A program made the translations under genes and the position numbers. Under the pieces are notes generated by a model that ran no database searches, was not told where the DNA came from, and saw only the letters and a list, made by a program, of their open reading frames with translations. From Amphritea japonica ATCC BAA-1530 (GTDB lineage: Bacteria > Pseudomonadota > Gammaproteobacteria > Pseudomonadales > Balneatricaceae), in the NCBI RefSeq assembly GCF_016592435.1, contig NZ_AP014545.1, positions 3,666,693-3,730,692 on the forward strand: a stretch of DNA of 64,000 bases, read 5' to 3'. Numbering within the stretch: the first letter of the stretch is position 1; the number at the start of each line of letters is the position of its first letter. This document shows, piece by piece, positions 1-8,986 of this stretch.

Positions 1-218
1 ACCTGCCCTTCATTTCGGTCTGGAATCAGCAGCAATAACGCATCCGGCTCATTAAAACCGGTAAGGTAATAGAAACCACTGTCCTGTCGAAATGGATATT
101 CTACATCCCGGTTTCGAGCGATCTCTTTCGCAGAAGGGATAACGGCGACGCTGCCGGGGCTCATCTGTGCCATCAGCTGCTGACGACGAACGGCAAAACT
201 CGATTGACTGATGCGCAT
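1..218 (-). CDS. pepP: Xaa-Pro aminopeptidase, N-terminal fragment (runs off window)
   Basis: The first ~72 codons of a minus-strand gene that continues beyond the window edge. The translation starts MRISQSSFAVRRQQLMAQM and continues through a stretch like DVEYPFRQDSGFYYLTGF, which is typical of the AMP_N domain at the start of proline aminopeptidase P. That enzyme is a Mn-dependent cytoplasmic peptidase releasing an N-terminal residue before proline. The start ATG at 218 is preceded by an AGGGAG ribosome site. It lies 19 bases downstream of the UPF0149 gene on the same strand; ygfB-pepP is a familiar pairing in gammaproteobacteria. The metal-binding catalytic domain is outside the window. 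Confidence 0.85.
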   Translation of the reverse strand, partial: MRISQSSFAVRRQQLMAQMSPGSVAVIPSAKEIARNRDVEYPFRQDSGFYYLTGFNEPDALLLLIPDRNEGQ

Positions 219-237
219 ATGCGAAATTACTCCCTGC

Positions 238-834
238 TCAATGTAAAGTCGTATCCGATGCAGCGCCTTGTTGCGGAGGCTGCGGATTACACTCAGTAAA
301 AATCATCATTGACGATACCCGAATATATTCTTGAAGCTCCATCAGGTCAGACTCATTATCCTCGTCAGCATCCGGCTCAAGCTCTATCTGGGCAATCTGT
401 TCCATATCACCCAACGCTTCCTTCAACTCATCGCTCAGCGACTCATTGGTATGCCCGCCCTGCAGACCGAATCCGGTCAGGAATCCCTGACACCAACTTC
501 CCAGAGCCTCAGCCCGCTCAGCAATAGTCAGGTCGTCATCAGGCAGCAACAGTTGAAAACCGAAATCGACCTGTTCAAGTTGAGCGAGCACGCCATCGTA
601 GAGATCGGTTAGCGCCAACTTAGAGGATTCATGACGAAAATCGGATATATCGGTCAGTTCAGCAGACAGTTTCAACCAGGCTTCATGGCTGAACCGCGCG
701 CCCGCTGACAAATAACCAGATAACAAGCCGTGTAATTCTGCAGCACTGCTTGTCATGCTATCCTCTGCAACTAACATATCGCAGATCTCATAATATTCAG
801 GGATAAAGTCTTCTGGAGACTGGGTTTCAGACAT
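238..834 (-). CDS. UPF0149 (YgfB/YecA-like) family protein
   Basis: A 198-residue acidic protein beginning MSETQSPEDFIPEYYEICDM. The region around SAAELHGLLSGYLSAG and the later LGSWCQGFLTGFGLQG are hallmarks of the UPF0149 family (E. coli YgfB). The frame is open further upstream, but the ATG at 834 gives the family length, and the extension overlaps the divergent gene at 974. The family is widespread next to pepP. Its molecular role is poorly defined; YgfB has been connected to regulation in Pseudomonas, which is family knowledge and not visible here. The C-terminal tail after the DADEDNESD acidic stretch is less typical. Confidence 0.85.
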   Translation of the reverse strand: MSETQSPEDFIPEYYEICDMLVAEDSMTSSAAELHGLLSGYLSAGARFSHEAWLKLSAELTDISDFRHESSKLALTDLYDGVLAQLEQVDFGFQLLLPDDDLTIAERAEALGSWCQGFLTGFGLQGGHTNESLSDELKEALGDMEQIAQIELEPDADEDNESDLMELQEYIRVSSMMIFTECNPQPPQQGAASDTTLH

Positions 835-973
835 GAAGGGGGTACTCTGTATAAGCTTAACTTTTCTGGATTTATATCCTAGCACTTCAACCAGAGGTGC
901 ACCACGAAACAGCACTCGATTACCAGCCATTTTCCGCTTATTATACTGACTCTGATAACAAGGCCTGAATGCT

Positions 974-1183
974 ATGTCTGCGCACGCTTTAGAAACACTG
1001 GAAAGACAGATCAACGAGCTCATCCTGCACTGCCAGCAACTGACGCAGGAAAACCAGGCGTTGCATCGCCACATTGCCGAGCTGCGTGAAGAGCGTAATC
1101 AACGCTTACAGATTACTGGTAAAACTGACCAGAAGATTGAAGCGATGATCAGCCGTCTTAAAACACTGGAGCAGCAGGCATGA
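974..1183 (+). CDS. Small coiled-coil protein, TIGR02449 family (ZapB-like)
   Basis: A 69-residue protein made almost entirely of heptad-like coiled coil: ALETLERQINELILHCQQL then ENQALHRHIAELREERNQ. Length, composition and position immediately before zapA match the TIGR02449 family of gammaproteobacterial small coiled-coil proteins. Its stop codon overlaps the start of zapA by four bases (ATGA), so the two are translationally coupled. A role with the division machinery is inferred from the coupling and the ZapB-like appearance; no activity is visible from sequence. It is divergent from the UPF0149 gene, with ~140 bases for the two promoters. Confidence 0.8.
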   Translation: MSAHALETLERQINELILHCQQLTQENQALHRHIAELREERNQRLQITGKTDQKIEAMISRLKTLEQQA

Positions 1184-1473
1184 GTAACGCCCCCCGCAAT
1201 ATATCCGTTTCGCTGATGGGTAAAGATTACGTCGTTGCCTGCCCCCCTGAAGCAGAGCCTGAGCTACTTAAAGCAGCGGCGTATTTAGATCAGAAAATGC
1301 TAGAGATCAAAGCCAGCGGCCGAATCATAGGAACAGAGAAAGTTGCTGTAATGGCAGCGCTGAACATCGCTTATGAACTACATAATAAGCAAACATCTGA
1401 ACAACAGACAATTTCGGGACGCCTGGGAGAACTGAGCAAGTTAATTGAAGCGACCCTACCCAGCGCTAAATAG
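1180..1473 (+). CDS. zapA: Cell division protein ZapA
   Basis: A 97-residue protein starting MSNAPRNISVSLMGKDYVV, followed by CPPEAEPELLKAAAYLDQKM and a C-terminal helix with NIAYEL. This is the standard ZapA layout: a short N-terminal beta/alpha head then a long dimerising coiled coil. ZapA cross-links FtsZ filaments at the division ring in the cytoplasm. It overlaps the upstream TIGR02449 gene. The downstream neighbours 6S RNA and fau give the conserved zapA-ssrS-fau arrangement found across gammaproteobacteria, which supports the call. Confidence 0.93.
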   Translation: MSNAPRNISVSLMGKDYVVACPPEAEPELLKAAAYLDQKMLEIKASGRIIGTEKVAVMAALNIAYELHNKQTSEQQTISGRLGELSKLIEATLPSAK

Positions 1474-1628
1474 CCGATGCAAAAAAGCAGCCTCAGTAGA
1501 CTATCGGGCTGACCTTATCGCTGATTATGCTTGAAAAATTTTCATCAATTATAATTAATCATTACTTTTCAAGTGGTTAATTATCTTCCTCAATTTATCA
1601 AATAGCACAGTTAAGTTTTAATTCAAGG

Positions 1629-1656
1629 CTGACTTTCGATTTTTGACCAGTATAAT
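1629..1656 (+). promoter_or_regulatory. Sigma-70-type promoter of 6S RNA
   Basis: A perfect TATAAT (1651-1656) lies 16 bases after CTGACT (1629-1634, four of six bases of TTGACA). This places transcription start near 1662, exactly where the 6S RNA closing stem begins. The 155 bases between zapA and this promoter show nothing else recognisable. Confidence 0.7.
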
Positions 1657-1661
1657 GGCAA

Positions 1662-1843
1662 CAGCTCCCTGAGGTTATTGGTAGTCTGGTTAGTCCCTTG
1701 AGCCGATAATCACACTTTTGGAAGTTTCCTGGTTTAATGATGTGCATGTCCGCCAGACGGAAAGCCTAATTTACTCCGGAGGCTACCACCTTGAACCTTC
1801 GGGTTCAGGGCCGATATCAGCGCCGCAACCTTGGGGAGTCTTT
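1662..1843 (+). ncRNA. ssrS: 6S RNA
   Basis: The ~182-base region folds as a long hairpin: CTCCCTGAGG near the 5' end pairs with CCTTGGGGAG at 1829-1838. Internal segments resemble E. coli 6S RNA: AGTCCCTTGAGCCGATAAT, then CACCTTGAACCTTCGGGTTC, whose tetraloop hairpin matches the E. coli segment around ACCTTGAACC. Length (E. coli 184) and location between zapA and fau are diagnostic. 6S RNA binds sigma-70 RNA polymerase by mimicking an open promoter and represses many promoters in stationary phase. The exact ends are estimated from the stem and the promoter. Processing would separate it from a fau co-transcript. Confidence 0.9.
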
Positions 1844-1867
1844 TATCTTTTCTTCTATGTCCTTCCT

Positions 1868-2473
1868 ATGACTCAAGCTACCGATTTTAAAAAAAATCTG
1901 CGCCGTCAAATGCGCAAAGCCCGCCGTTCTCTTAAGCCGGTACAGCAACGTCAGCATGCACGAGGCTTACTCGCAACTATACGCCGACTCACTCAGTTCC
2001 GTCGTAGTCAGAATATTGCTCTGTATCTGCCAAGCGATGGCGAGATTAGTCCAGAAGAGGTCATCCACTACTGCCGAAAATTTGGCAAGCAGTGTTATCT
2101 GCCGGTACTTCATCCTGTCCGCCATAACCGTCTCTGGTTTATTGCGTATAACAAAGAGACCGTTCTGGTTAATAATATTTATGGCATTAAAGAACCCCCG
2201 CTGATCAAAGCACCACGACGTCCGGCCTGGGCACTGGACCTGGTTCTGTTACCACTGGTGGCGTTTGATGAAGAGGGCGGACGACTGGGGATGGGCGGCG
2301 GCTACTACGACCGGACCTTTGCATTTAAGCAGAGCTGGCGTAAAGAGAGAGGCACCCGTCTGATCGGGCTGGCACATGATTTACAAAAAGCAGACCGGTT
2401 AAAAACCGAGAGTTGGGACATTCCTCTTGAAGGTGTCGCAACCGAAAAGAGCTTCTACAACGCGCGTCGGTAA
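1868..2473 (+). CDS. fau: 5-formyltetrahydrofolate cyclo-ligase
   Basis: A 201-residue cytoplasmic enzyme that uses ATP to convert 5-formyl-THF to 5,10-methenyl-THF. It has the family signature GGRLGMGGGYYDRTF near residue 145, which forms the ATP/folate loop, and an N-terminal basic helix KKNLRRQMRKARRSL. The ATG at 1868 was chosen because it gives normal family length; the frame extends upstream only through the 6S RNA gene. As in E. coli (ssrS-ygfA) it probably lies on the 3' part of the 6S transcript. No other gene is coupled to it. Confidence 0.92.
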   Translation: MTQATDFKKNLRRQMRKARRSLKPVQQRQHARGLLATIRRLTQFRRSQNIALYLPSDGEISPEEVIHYCRKFGKQCYLPVLHPVRHNRLWFIAYNKETVLVNNIYGIKEPPLIKAPRRPAWALDLVLLPLVAFDEEGGRLGMGGGYYDRTFAFKQSWRKERGTRLIGLAHDLQKADRLKTESWDIPLEGVATEKSFYNARR

Positions 2474-2493
2474 CCAGGCCTTCAAGTAAAGAC

Positions 2494-2619
2494 TTAACCT
2501 TTAAAAACATCCCCTACGAGAGATACGAATTCAATATCCGCATTGCTTACACCGGTAAAGACAGTGCCCAGTACAAATACGGCGATCAGAACAACAACTA
2601 GATCCGGTCCTTTTTTCAT
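2494..2619 (-). CDS. Small predicted membrane protein (41 aa)
   Basis: An unrecognised 41-residue frame starting MKKGPDLVVVLIAVFVLG, followed by TVFTGVSNADIEF. It has one hydrophobic segment (residues ~7-25) after a KK start, like an uncleaved small membrane protein. A GAGCAGAGA stretch just upstream could serve as a weak ribosome site. It is convergent with fau, 20 bases from the fau stop. The composition looks like a real membrane peptide rather than a chance frame, but there is no functional clue. The 179 bases between it and the next gene (2620-2798) show nothing recognisable. Confidence 0.5.
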   Translation of the reverse strand: MKKGPDLVVVLIAVFVLGTVFTGVSNADIEFVSLVGDVFKG

Positions 2620-2798
2620 TTTCTCTGCTCAAATACTACGGGTTAATTAGGTTACTAAAAAGCGCCGACAAGTCTTCCATAACGCAAAAAATTTGCAAGC
2701 ATTTTCCGCAACTTATAAGCACTTTATCGACAAATACGTTAAAACTTTAACAAAAGACCGTGATTTCCCATAAAAAGTTCCCCTTAATCGGAAAAAAC

Positions 2799-3719
2799 TT
2801 ACAAAAAAGCAGGGAAAAACGCCAAAACAAACGGCATCGTCGCCATGGAGATCAGAATTTGACCCGTAATAATTGCGGCCATTAGTTGAGCGTCTCCGCC
2901 TAACTGCCGTGCCAGCACATAGGCTGTCGATGCCGTAGGTAACGCACTAAACATCAACAACACTTGCGCGACCAACAGCGACTCAACAAATAGCCCACAA
3001 ATCAGCAGCATCAAACAGGGAAACAGTAGCAGTTTGACCGCGCTGCTATAGATCACGGAGCCACCCGTTTTTCGTAATGCAGAAAGGTTTAGTCCTGCAC
3101 CCACCGCCAACAAGCCCAGCGGCAATGCAACACCGCTCAACAACCCGGCAACCGACGCCAGCGCCCAGGGGAGCCCTACTCCCGAGATATTCAGAGAGAT
3201 CCCCACCACACAGGCGATAATCAGAGGATTTTTGACTAAAGCCAATAGCACACTCAGCAATCCGGCTTCTTTGCGGGTATAGAAGCTAAACACCAGTACA
3301 CAAAGCAGGTTTAGCAGAGGCACCATAACGGCCATCACTACCGCAGCAACCGCTAACCCTTCATCACCAAACAACGCAGCGCTCGCCGCCAGGCCGACAT
3401 AGGTGTTAAAACGCATGCCTCCCTGATACACCGAGGTAAAGCTGCTATTCTCTAACGGTTTTATCCACTGCACCGCCACTAACAGGCTGGTCCCTGCCGC
3501 CAATAACAGAATCACTGCTAGCGCAACTTCGCCAATCGGCACGGCACCGACATCAGCAAGGCTCAATTTGTAGATAAGCAACACTGGAAATAATAAAAAA
3601 TAGATCAGCTTTTCTGCCGGCTCCCAGAACCCGTCGCCGGGAAACCCGCCACGTCGAATAGCATGCCCAACACAAACAAGGGCAAAAATCGGCCACAATG
3701 CCGTGAGAATCTCATTCAT
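2799..3719 (-). CDS. AEC-family (auxin efflux carrier-like) transporter
   Basis: A 306-residue inner-membrane protein with about ten hydrophobic segments in two five-helix blocks. It begins MNEILTALWPIFALVCVGH and contains conserved family pieces such as GGMRFNTYVGLAASAALFG and, in the second half, LPTASTAYVLARQLGGD. Bacterial AEC members export or import small organic acids; the substrate cannot be read from sequence. It is divergent from gcvR, with only ~80 bases between the starts. Length is normal for the family (300-320). Confidence 0.88.
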   Translation of the reverse strand: MNEILTALWPIFALVCVGHAIRRGGFPGDGFWEPAEKLIYFLLFPVLLIYKLSLADVGAVPIGEVALAVILLLAAGTSLLVAVQWIKPLENSSFTSVYQGGMRFNTYVGLAASAALFGDEGLAVAAVVMAVMVPLLNLLCVLVFSFYTRKEAGLLSVLLALVKNPLIIACVVGISLNISGVGLPWALASVAGLLSGVALPLGLLAVGAGLNLSALRKTGGSVIYSSAVKLLLFPCLMLLICGLFVESLLVAQVLLMFSALPTASTAYVLARQLGGDAQLMAAIITGQILISMATMPFVLAFFPAFL

Positions 3720-3799
3720 CTATGTGTATAATCCTATTTAGCTGGCATCAACGGGGACAGTGATACCAGCACGGACATTCTATAGAGGAGCAGGCAATA

Positions 3800-4312
3800 A
3801 TGACATCTCTCGTACTCACAGTGATCGCCCCGGATAAGCCCGGTCTGGTTGAACAGCTGTCCCAAACAATCGCGACCCACGGAGGCAACTGGCTGGAAAG
3901 CAACATGTCGCGTCTGGCCGGTAAGTTTGCCGGTATACTCATTGTCTCTGTCGCAACAGAACAATCTGAATCACTGCAAAATGCTTTGCAGGCACTTGAA
4001 TCTCAGGGCCTTAAAGTTACTGTAGAAAGCAGCCAGGAACAGGCAGCTGGGGCTCAGGGTAGCAGTATTTCGCTGGAACTGATCGGCCACGATAAGCCTG
4101 GCATTGTGCGGGATATTTCGCATGCATTGAGTCGTTTCAACATCAATGTGGAGCGACTATCCACGGAACTGGTCAGCGGATCGATGTCCGCCGAAGAACT
4201 GTTCAAGGCCGAAGCGGATCTGACCGTACCAGCCAATGTTGACCTGGATGATCTGCAGCAATCACTGGAAGACATCGCTAGCGATCTGATGGTTGATATT
4301 ACCCTCAACTAA
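3800..4312 (+). CDS. gcvR: Glycine cleavage system repressor-like double-ACT protein
   Basis: A 170-residue protein with two ACT domains. The first begins LVLTVIAPDKPGLVEQLSQ and the second ISLELIGHDKPGIVRDISHAL. The tandem IAPDKPG / IGHDKPG motifs are characteristic of GcvR, which in E. coli binds GcvA and represses gcvTHP when glycine is low. It has no DNA-binding domain. A GAGGAG ribosome site precedes the ATG. It is convergent with argH and shares a bidirectional terminator with it. Other double-ACT regulators are possible, so the specific regulatory target is inferred. Confidence 0.8.
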   Translation: MTSLVLTVIAPDKPGLVEQLSQTIATHGGNWLESNMSRLAGKFAGILIVSVATEQSESLQNALQALESQGLKVTVESSQEQAAGAQGSSISLELIGHDKPGIVRDISHALSRFNINVERLSTELVSGSMSAEELFKAEADLTVPANVDLDDLQQSLEDIASDLMVDITLN

Positions 4313-4340
4313 CAGCCACTACGCAAGAAAAAATGAATCA

Positions 4341-4369
4341 AAAAAAACCCGCAGTTTGCGGGTTTTTTT
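4341..4369. terminator. Bidirectional rho-independent terminator (gcvR / argH)
   Basis: Hairpin AAACCCGCAGTTTGCGGGTTT flanked by A-run and T-run, between the convergent gcvR and argH genes; usable in both directions. Confidence 0.9.
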
Positions 4370-4409
4370 ATATCCGGCCATTTAACGAATAGCCGTAACT
4401 GTTAGCCTT

Positions 4410-5807
4410 TTAGCTACGTGCTGACAACATGCGTTCAGCACGGTCACAGGCTTTGCGTACCTGATTTGGCGCCGTACCACCGATATGGTCTCGGGCACTA
4501 ACAGAGCCATCCAGGGTCAGGACATCAAACACGTCCGCAGTAATCTGATCGGAGAACTGTTGTAGCTCTTCCAGCGTCATCTCACCCAGATCTTTATTCT
4601 GCTCGATACCATAAGCCACCGCTTTACCTACGATCTCATGGGCGTCACGGAATGGAATCCCTTTACGTACGACGTAGTCAGCCAGGTCAGTTGCAGTCGA
4701 AAAGCCACGCAGTGCTGCTTCACGCATGTTCTCACGCTTAGCTTCAATCGCCGGCACCATGTCAGCAAACGCACGCAGGCAACCTTTAATCGTATCGATC
4801 GCATCAAAAAGCGGCTCTTTATCTTCCTGGTTATCCTTGTTGTAAGCCAGTGGCTGAGACTTCATCAGCGTCAGCAATGACATCAGATGACCATAGACCC
4901 GACCACTCTTGCCCCGCACCAGTTCAGGCACATCCGGATTCTTCTTCTGCGGCATAATAGAAGAGCCGGTACAGAAACGATCTGGCAGGTTGATAAAGTT
5001 GAATTGCGCTGAAGCCCACATGACTAGCTCTTCCGAGTAACGAGTCATATGCATCATCATAATGCTGGACGCGGCACAAAACTCAATCGCAAAATCACGG
5101 TCCGATACAGAATCCAGTGAATTTTCAGTCGGCGCAGTAAAGCCCAGTAACTCGGTGGTCATTTGACGGTCAATTGGATAAGTTGTTCCTGCTAATGCAG
5201 CAGCACCTAGCGGCAAAATATTAACCCGCTTACGGCAATCAGCAAAACGCTCATAGTCGCGACTCAACATCTCAAACCAGGCCATCAAATGATGACCAAA
5301 AGTAACCGGTTGTGCCGTTTGCAGGTGAGTAAAGCCCGGCATCACGGTATCCGCTTCCTGACGAGCCAGGCCAATGATTCCCTGTTGCAGCCGGATAATC
5401 TCAGCCAGAACATGGTCAACCTCTTCACGTACATAAAGACGAATATCAGTCGCCACCTGATCATTACGTGAACGACCTGTATGCAGTTTTTTACCCGTAA
5501 CACCAATTTTTTTAGTCAGGGCTGCCTCGATATTCATATGAACATCTTCCAGCTCAATCGACCATTCAAAGTTGCCACTTTCAATATCGGACTGAATTTC
5601 ACTCAGTCCCTGCAGAATATCTGCGCACTCAGCTTCAGTCAGAACGCCGACTTTAGTCAGCATCTTCGCATGAGCAACTGAGCCCTCAATGTCCTGCTTA
5701 TACATCCGCTGATCAAACTGAACTGATGCCGTAAAACGTGCAACAAAGGCATCTGTAGGCTCATTAAAACGGCCGCCCCATTGCTGGTTGGTTTGTTCTT
5801 CACTCAT
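4410..5807 (-). CDS. argH: Argininosuccinate lyase
   Basis: A 465-residue cytoplasmic enzyme that splits argininosuccinate into arginine and fumarate, the last step of arginine synthesis. It carries the superfamily signature [12 protein letters not shown], which holds the catalytic serine loop. Other typical stretches are [13 protein letters not shown] and [18 protein letters not shown], the latter with the second catalytic region. Length is normal (457-470). It is a single gene, divergent from hemC with 185 bases between the starts, as in Pseudomonas where argH also lies beside hemC. Confidence 0.97.
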   Translation of the reverse strand: MSEEQTNQQWGGRFNEPTDAFVARFTASVQFDQRMYKQDIEGSVAHAKMLTKVGVLTEAECADILQGLSEIQSDIESGNFEWSIELEDVHMNIEAALTKKIGVTGKKLHTGRSRNDQVATDIRLYVREEVDHVLAEIIRLQQGIIGLARQEADTVMPGFTHLQTAQPVTFGHHLMAWFEMLSRDYERFADCRKRVNILPLGAAALAGTTYPIDRQMTTELLGFTAPTENSLDSVSDRDFAIEFCAASSIMMMHMTRYSEELVMWASAQFNFINLPDRFCTGSSIMPQKKNPDVPELVRGKSGRVYGHLMSLLTLMKSQPLAYNKDNQEDKEPLFDAIDTIKGCLRAFADMVPAIEAKRENMREAALRGFSTATDLADYVVRKGIPFRDAHEIVGKAVAYGIEQNKDLGEMTLEELQQFSDQITADVFDVLTLDGSVSARDHIGGTAPNQVRKACDRAERMLSARS

Positions 5808-5992
5808 GCTGAAACCTCAAATCTTTCATCCGCACACTTGGCTGCCGGATCTTGTCCTGAATCAATGGCGGGCATTATACAGTAACCCACCCCCCTACCG
5901 CATGTCTGATCAGCTGCTCACTGGCTACTTATCTGTTAAAATCGATAATTATTTTGCATAGCTGACCGGGCAACCGCCCTCCAGGATCCCGT

Positions 5993-6934
5993 ATGACCGA
6001 TAAAGTAGTCCGTATTGCCACCCGTGAAAGTCCTCTTGCCCTCTGGCAGGCTGAGTATGTTAAAGCTGAGTTAGAAAAGTTTCATCCCGGCATAAAAGTC
6101 GAACTGTTGGGCATGACCACCAAAGGTGACGTACTGCTGGACTCGCCACTTTCAAAGATTGGCGGCAAGGGGTTATTTGTAAAAGAACTGGAAGTTGCGA
6201 TGCTGGCAAATGAAGCCGATATCGCCGTACATTCAATGAAAGATGTACCGATGGAGTTTCCAGAAGGACTCGGACTGGCCGTTATCTGCCCACGGGAAAA
6301 ACCTACCGATGCCTTTGTTTCCAACAATTACAAAGTGTTGGATGATCTCCCCCAGGGAGCTGTCGTCGGGACATCCTCTCTGCGCCGGGAAGCACAGATA
6401 CGGGCAAAGCGTCCCGATCTCCAGATCAAGACCCTGCGCGGCAACGTCAATACCCGGTTGCGTAAACTGGATGAGGGTCAGTACGACGCGATCATTCTCG
6501 CGACCGCTGGCCTTATGCGCCTTAAAATGCATGATCGCATCGCCAGCGAAATCACTCCGGAAGAAAGCCTGCCCGCCGGTGGACAGGGTGCTGTCGGTAT
6601 CGAATGCCGCCTGAATGACGTGGCCACTCTTGAACTGCTAAAACCGCTACACGACCCGGAAACCGCTTACCGGGTTATTGCCGAACGGGCGATGAATCGT
6701 CGTTTAGAAGGCGGCTGTCAGGTGCCTATCGCCTGCTTCGCCACCCTTAACGATGCCGGCGATGAACTCTACCTACGCGGACTGGTTGCCAGTACCGATG
6801 GCACCGAGATTCTGCGGGACGAACTGCGTAACAGCCCGGATAATGCTGAAGCGATGGGTATCGAGCTGGCTGAACGCCTGCTGGATGCCGGCGCTGCAAA
6901 AATTCTGGCGGCCGTTTATCAGCAGAATGCCTAA
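5993..6934 (+). CDS. hemC: Porphobilinogen deaminase (hydroxymethylbilane synthase)
   Basis: A 313-residue enzyme that polymerises four porphobilinogens into hydroxymethylbilane in haem synthesis. Motifs: [18 protein letters not shown] at the N terminus, [18 protein letters not shown], and EGGCQVPIA with Cys242 as the attachment site for the dipyrromethane cofactor. First gene of hemC-D-X-Y, with every downstream junction overlapping: its stop (6932-6934) lies inside the start region of hemD. Length is normal. Confidence 0.97.
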   Translation: MTDKVVRIATRESPLALWQAEYVKAELEKFHPGIKVELLGMTTKGDVLLDSPLSKIGGKGLFVKELEVAMLANEADIAVHSMKDVPMEFPEGLGLAVICPREKPTDAFVSNNYKVLDDLPQGAVVGTSSLRREAQIRAKRPDLQIKTLRGNVNTRLRKLDEGQYDAIILATAGLMRLKMHDRIASEITPEESLPAGGQGAVGIECRLNDVATLELLKPLHDPETAYRVIAERAMNRRLEGGCQVPIACFATLNDAGDELYLRGLVASTDGTEILRDELRNSPDNAEAMGIELAERLLDAGAAKILAAVYQQNA

Positions 6935-7733
6935 ACCCCGGATACTGGTCACCCGGCCTGCACATCAGGCGGCCGGGCAAGCAGCATTACTGGAAGGTTC
7001 AGGCCTTGAGCCGGTGCTATTACCCCTACTGGAGATCACACCGGTAGACGCATCGGATCCTGACTTTAACCTGCTAAAAAGCAAAGTGATGGATCTCGAT
7101 CTATATCACAAAGTTATTTTTATCAGTGCTAATGCCGTCACCTGTGGCATCGACCTGATAGACCAGTACTGGCCACAATTACCCATCGGTATCGAATGGC
7201 TGGCAATTGGCCGTCAGACAGCGGCGCAACTCAATAGCCTTGGCATCACCGCCACTCAACCCTCGAACGGCTATGATTCTGAAGCGCTTCTCTCCCTCCC
7301 TCAATTACAGCAGATTGCGACTGATAAGATTCTGATCATGCGCGGCAAAGGTGGCCGGGAAACCCTCGCTGAGCAGCTGAGTCAGCGCGGCGCAATAGTT
7401 GAGTACGCCGACCTTTACCGTCGCACTGCACCACACTATACCTCTGAACAGATCAGCAGTATTATCAGTAATACCAACAACAGTAGCGCCCGAGCCGCCC
7501 CCCTTGCCGCCGTATTAATTACCAGCGGAGAAGCGCTCAATAATCTGACGCAACTGATGACAGAGCACAGTTTTAAGCCGCTTCTGCATACAACATTGGT
7601 TGTACCCAGTGAGCGAGTCGCACGAATTGCAGCCGAGTTAGGCTATACTCGAGTTATTACCGCCAGCGGGCCGGACAATCAGGCGATGGCAGAAACAGTT
7701 TTATCGACTATCGATATGGATGACAGAACATGA
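6927..7733 (+). CDS. hemD: Uroporphyrinogen-III synthase
   Basis: A 268-residue enzyme that closes and inverts ring D of hydroxymethylbilane to give uroporphyrinogen III. It starts [19 protein letters not shown], the usual HemD opening, with the later [17 protein letters not shown] and [11 protein letters not shown] typical of the second domain. HemD is poorly conserved, so identification leans on position after hemC. The ATG at 6927 overlaps the hemC stop by eight bases; the frame is open further upstream inside hemC, but that would not be used. Its own stop overlaps the hemX start. Confidence 0.93.
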   Translation: MPKPRILVTRPAHQAAGQAALLEGSGLEPVLLPLLEITPVDASDPDFNLLKSKVMDLDLYHKVIFISANAVTCGIDLIDQYWPQLPIGIEWLAIGRQTAAQLNSLGITATQPSNGYDSEALLSLPQLQQIATDKILIMRGKGGRETLAEQLSQRGAIVEYADLYRRTAPHYTSEQISSIISNTNNSSARAAPLAAVLITSGEALNNLTQLMTEHSFKPLLHTTLVVPSERVARIAAELGYTRVITASGPDNQAMAETVLSTIDMDDRT

Positions 7734-8986
7734 AAAAAAGCGGGAATAACAATCCAGCCACTTCCGATAAACAAGATGAAGTGATTGAGGGAGAACTGAT
7801 CGAAAAGGAGAGCTCCCCCGCCAATACCGAAGAAAAATCGGCTAAAAAGCCGGTAGAGAAGCCGACAACAAAAGAAAAAACGGCTAGCAAACAGAAAAAA
7901 TCTCCCCCTAAAGAACCCGAACAGCCAGACACACAGCCGCCTAAACAAAAGCCGAGCTGGGCTGGCAGAATCGCACTTCTGCTGGCATTGATTGCACTGG
8001 CCGGTGTGGGTTACCTGTATTGGCTCCAGCTTCAGGCTGGTTCTGTCATGGAACAACGTCAACAAGAAGCTGCAACTAAACTGAATAGTTCGATGGAAGG
8101 CGGTCAGCAACAGCTGAAACAGCAGATCAGCTCACTGACTCAGAAACTATCAACCCTGGAAGGCAAGGCTGCTAAAGAGCAAAGCAACATTGCTGAACTG
8201 CAAAATCGTCTGACACGCAGTATCCAGCAGGTCACCGCCGAACAGAAAAATACCCGTGAAGACTGGTTACTGGCAGAAGTTGAATACCTGCTGCGGCTCG
8301 CCAATCAACGGGTACTGATGGAACAGACACCTAAAGGCGCATTACAGTTGTTACGCTCTGCCGACAAGATCCTGAGCGAAACCGACGATGTCACCATCTA
8401 CGCAATACGTAAAGCTGTCGCAGCGGATATCGCCGCCCTTGAAGCCGTACCCGAGCTGGATACCGAGGGAGTTTTCCTACGACTGGGCGCACTCAACGCT
8501 CAGGTCGATCAGCTTCAGGTTGTACCGCTAACCGAGCAGCATAAATTGCCAGAACTGGTGAACGAAGTAACCAGCGACGAGTTCGCTTCTACCTGGGGTG
8601 CGGATATGAAGCAGGCCTGGGCTACTGTCGCCAGCAAGTTCGATCAACTGGTCGTTATCCAGGATCGCAGCGAACCGGTAGAGCCTCTGCTCTCCCCCCA
8701 GCAAAGCTACTACCTGCAGCAAAATCTGCACCTGATGCTTGAACAGGCACAACTTTCTCTGCTTCAGCACAAGCCAAAGAGCTACCTTAACAGCCTGACG
8801 AAAGCGCAACAGTGGGTAGGCACTTACTTTGAGCAAAATCACAGTAACACCCAGGCCTTGCTGAAAGCCCTGAAAGATCTTGAACAGGTTCAGGTTGCCC
8901 CACAGATGCCGAATATTTCTGGTTCTCTGGCCACCCTGAAAAGCTACCTCAAACAGATGCGTACGCTGAAAGAGGGAGCTGCCTGA
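7730..8986 (+). CDS. hemX: HemX-like inner-membrane protein of the hem operon
   Basis: A 418-residue protein with a cytoplasmic Lys/Glu/Pro-rich tail (residues ~1-75), one membrane helix (ALLLALIALAGVGYLYWL, ~82-99), a coiled coil to ~165 and a periplasmic helical domain. The segment DWLLAEVEYLLRLANQRV is the recognisable core of the HemX family. Although sometimes named a uroporphyrinogen methyltransferase, no SAM-binding motif is visible here, and the protein is better seen as a membrane component of unknown function in the haem pathway. Start and stop overlap hemD and hemY, indicating tight coupling. Confidence 0.9.
   Translation: MKKSGNNNPATSDKQDEVIEGELIEKESSPANTEEKSAKKPVEKPTTKEKTASKQKKSPPKEPEQPDTQPPKQKPSWAGRIALLLALIALAGVGYLYWLQLQAGSVMEQRQQEAATKLNSSMEGGQQQLKQQISSLTQKLSTLEGKAAKEQSNIAELQNRLTRSIQQVTAEQKNTREDWLLAEVEYLLRLANQRVLMEQTPKGALQLLRSADKILSETDDVTIYAIRKAVAADIAALEAVPELDTEGVFLRLGALNAQVDQLQVVPLTEQHKLPELVNEVTSDEFASTWGADMKQAWATVASKFDQLVVIQDRSEPVEPLLSPQQSYYLQQNLHLMLEQAQLSLLQHKPKSYLNSLTKAQQWVGTYFEQNHSNTQALLKALKDLEQVQVAPQMPNISGSLATLKSYLKQMRTLKEGAA

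Noticed and set aside
238-1074. Extended N terminus of the UPF0149 protein (starting at 1074)
   Set aside because: The extra 80 residues overlap the divergent TIGR02449 gene and are Cys/Trp/Ser-rich, unlike the family; the ATG at 834 gives normal length.
1718-1867. Longer fau protein starting at 1718
   Set aside because: The upstream extension is the 6S RNA gene.
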